A stretch of 41,770 nt of DNA, from assembly GCA_030447245.1 (NCBI GenBank), contig JAUJPG010000016.1, positions 75,261-117,030 on the forward strand. The letters are read 5' to 3'. The position numbers and the translations under genes are program-made. Below the pieces are notes generated by a model that did no database searches, was not told the origin of the DNA, and was given only the letters and a program-made list of their open reading frames with translations. This document shows, piece after piece, positions 40,477 to 41,770 of the stretch. Origin of the DNA: Chloroflexota bacterium. GTDB lineage: Bacteria; Chloroflexota; UBA6077; JACCZL01. Positions within the stretch are counted from its first letter, which is position 1, and each line of letters begins with the position of its first letter.

Positions 40477-41770
40477 TTGACTGGGCGTTCCGTTAGATCC
40501 TGGACAGCTCCGGCGGCCATCCTGCTGGCGGCCATCTCCGTTGTCATCGTCTCGAGCCTGGGCGTGGCGACCTTCGGCCCAACCACCGCGTCGGCTCAGT
40601 CGGGCACTCGTGTCGTGAGCTCGAACGACTACGTTGCGTCGCATGGCTCCTCGGCGATCCAGGCTGCCATCAACGACGTCAATGGCACGGGCGGCGGCGC
40701 GGTCTACGTCCCGGGCGGGGTCCATCTGCTCGACCAGAAGGTCCGACTGTATTCGAACATCACGCTGTTCGGCGACGGAATGGACCTGACCATCCTGAAG
40801 TTCCGCGACGGTGCCGTGCTCGACCACATGATGTCGAACGACAGCATCAGCACGCGGGACAGGAACATTGTGATCCGAGACCTGACCCTCTCTGGGCCGG
40901 GACCGTCGACGGCCAAGTACTTCGGCCTCCGTCTGATCAACGTCTACGACTCGACGGTCATCAACGTCGCCAGTGACAAACACGGCCTGGACGGGTTCTA
41001 TCTCGGCTACTACAACGATCTCGGCGTGAACAACGTCCGCGTGAGCGGATGCCGGGCGACCAACAACGGCCGCAACGGCATCGCCTTGACCCACGGCAGC
41101 GGCAACATCGTCGACAACTGTCGGGTAGAGAACAACAATCGCAGTGAGCTGGTCGCAGGGATCGACCTGGAGCCCGACCACGGGCTGAACGTCTCGAACA
41201 ACAAAGTCGTCAGCAACAACTCCAGCAGCCAGAACGTCGGTATCCAGCTCTATTCATTCGACCGCAGCCAAGCCATCCAGGGGAACAATGCGGTCTGCAC
41301 GAATACGGCCAGGTACAACAGCAGTGCTGGGATCTATGACTTCAACGGCAACAAGAACATCTACGTCAACAACACGGTGACTGACAATGGGGGGGGGAAT
41401 CAGGTCAACGTCGTGGTTGACTCGAGCGCGATTTTCAGTACCGACTACAGCGCATACTGTCAGTTGCCGGCGCTACCGCCCCCGCCAGCCAAGCCGTCGT
41501 CGCCAACTACCCCGCCGCCCAGCGCGCCAGCGCCCGTCCAACGCCGGATCGCCGACTTCGACGGCGACAAGCGGGCCGACATCGCGATCTACCGCCCGAG
41601 CAACGGCACCTGGTACGTCCTCCCCTCCAACGGGGGCGGCTCCTACGCGGTGGCCTGGGGCGGCGCCACCGGCGACACGCCGGTCGCGGCCGACTACGAC
41701 GGCGACGGCAGGGCTGACATCGCGATCTACCGCCCGAGCAACGGCACCTGGTACGTCCTCCCCTCCAACG
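40477..41770 (+). CDS. Secreted parallel beta-helix protein with FG-GAP repeats, 3' end outside window
   Basis: At least 431 residues. The frame is closed by TGA at 40444-40446 and has TTG 40477 as its first start, with GAAGGA ten bases upstream. Residues 1-45 are a signal peptide (RSWTAPAAILLAAISVVIVS, cleavage near TASAQ). SSNDYVASHGSSAIQAAIND and GGGAVYVPGGVHLL begin a pectate-lyase-like right-handed beta-helix. Rungs rich in Asn follow (VRVSGCRATNNGRNGI, NIVDNCRVENNNRS, VSNNKVVSNNSS), with the Asn ladder typical of this fold. A Pro-rich linker (PPPPAKPSSPTTPPPS) leads to FG-GAP/VCBS-type repeats RIADFDGDKRADIAIYRPS, repeated once before the window ends. Probably a surface carbohydrate-binding or -degrading protein. 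Confidence 0.88.
   Translation, partial: MTGRSVRSWTAPAAILLAAISVVIVSSLGVATFGPTTASAQSGTRVVSSNDYVASHGSSAIQAAINDVNGTGGGAVYVPGGVHLLDQKVRLYSNITLFGDGMDLTILKFRDGAVLDHMMSNDSISTRDRNIVIRDLTLSGPGPSTAKYFGLRLINVYDSTVINVASDKHGLDGFYLGYYNDLGVNNVRVSGCRATNNGRNGIALTHGSGNIVDNCRVENNNRSELVAGIDLEPDHGLNVSNNKVVSNNSSSQNVGIQLYSFDRSQAIQGNNAVCTNTARYNSSAGIYDFNGNKNIYVNNTVTDNGGGNQVNVVVDSSAIFSTDYSAYCQLPALPPPPAKPSSPTTPPPSAPAPVQRRIADFDGDKRADIAIYRPSNGTWYVLPSNGGGSYAVAWGGATGDTPVAADYDGDGRADIAIYRPSNGTWYVLPSN
41575..41770 (+). repeat. 138-bp tandem repeat encoding FG-GAP units
   Basis: GACATCGCGATCTACCGCCC and the bases that follow recur almost unchanged 138 bp (46 codons) later. Near-identity at the DNA level, including third positions, shows recent duplication or homogenisation. 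The second unit is cut by the window end. Confidence 0.8.

Overview
The window is high-GC bacterial DNA with genes on both strands. The gene set suggests a Chloroflexota (Thermomicrobia-like) or similar high-GC bacterium: an Asp23/AmaP envelope-stress cluster, paired DUF4331 secreted proteins, a FecR-domain secreted protein, IS66/IS630/IS21-type transposase remnants and a family-A polymerase replication module. The taxonomic call rests on remembered resemblance; no rRNA, tRNA or other marker gene is visible.

Layout. 1-6400: a metal-dependent hydrolase cluster. An alkaline-phosphatase-superfamily phosphodiesterase and a sulfatase lie on the plus strand. A second, larger arylsulfatase lies on the minus strand and is broken by about five single-base frameshifts. 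A rearrangement scar sits between them near 3935. 6814-14993: a phage- or plasmid-type replication island. It holds a hypothetical protein, an excisionase-like HTH protein, two tandem CHC2-zinc-finger primase-like proteins, a large ATPase/helicase fused to a 3'-5' exonuclease domain, a frameshift-riddled family-A DNA polymerase, a broken ParB-like gene and an HTH protein. The linker of the helicase-exonuclease gene carries twelve copies of an 8-bp motif (AGCGTCAC and its complement), which looks like an iteron-type origin embedded in the coding sequence. No integrase or clear attachment site is seen. 15170-18033: a broken gene with uracil-DNA-glycosylase-like features, then a repeat block. 18060-21553: two tandem secreted DUF4331 proteins. 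21955-23347: an IS66-like remnant and a second copy of the roughly 890-bp repeat block. 23743-26130: a PRC-barrel protein, then an envelope-stress operon (two Asp23-like proteins, AmaP, a DUF3096-like membrane peptide). 26131-30300: mobile-element debris, including an IS5-family transposase remnant abutted by an IS630-family element with intact terminal repeats. 30976-36063: three secreted proteins (an LGFP-like protein, a BNR beta-propeller and a FecR-domain protein) separated by gene fragments and an IS21 helper-gene remnant. 36261-36988: a truncated RepA-like ATPase followed by inverted and direct repeats, a second origin-like site. 37952-38918: a response-regulator receiver and an ECF sigma factor, converging with a 4-bp overlap. 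39316-40230: a transposase remnant and a fourth repeat copy. 40477-end: a secreted parallel beta-helix protein with FG-GAP repeats, running off the window.

Several short sequences recur across the accessory stretches and are not explained by the genes. They are a four-copy interspersed block (near 16.7, 22.5, 29.7 and 39.7 kb), a five-copy 12-bp palindrome GGAGT(CA/TG)ACTCC, and a two-copy hairpin repeat (29.2 and 37.5 kb). Frameshifts without nonsense mutations cluster in some regions (4.6-6.1, 11.5-12.6, 13.6-15.9, 24.6-25.2, 28.2-28.9 and 34 kb) and are absent from others. Broken genes should therefore be read as either recent pseudogenes or local assembly indels.
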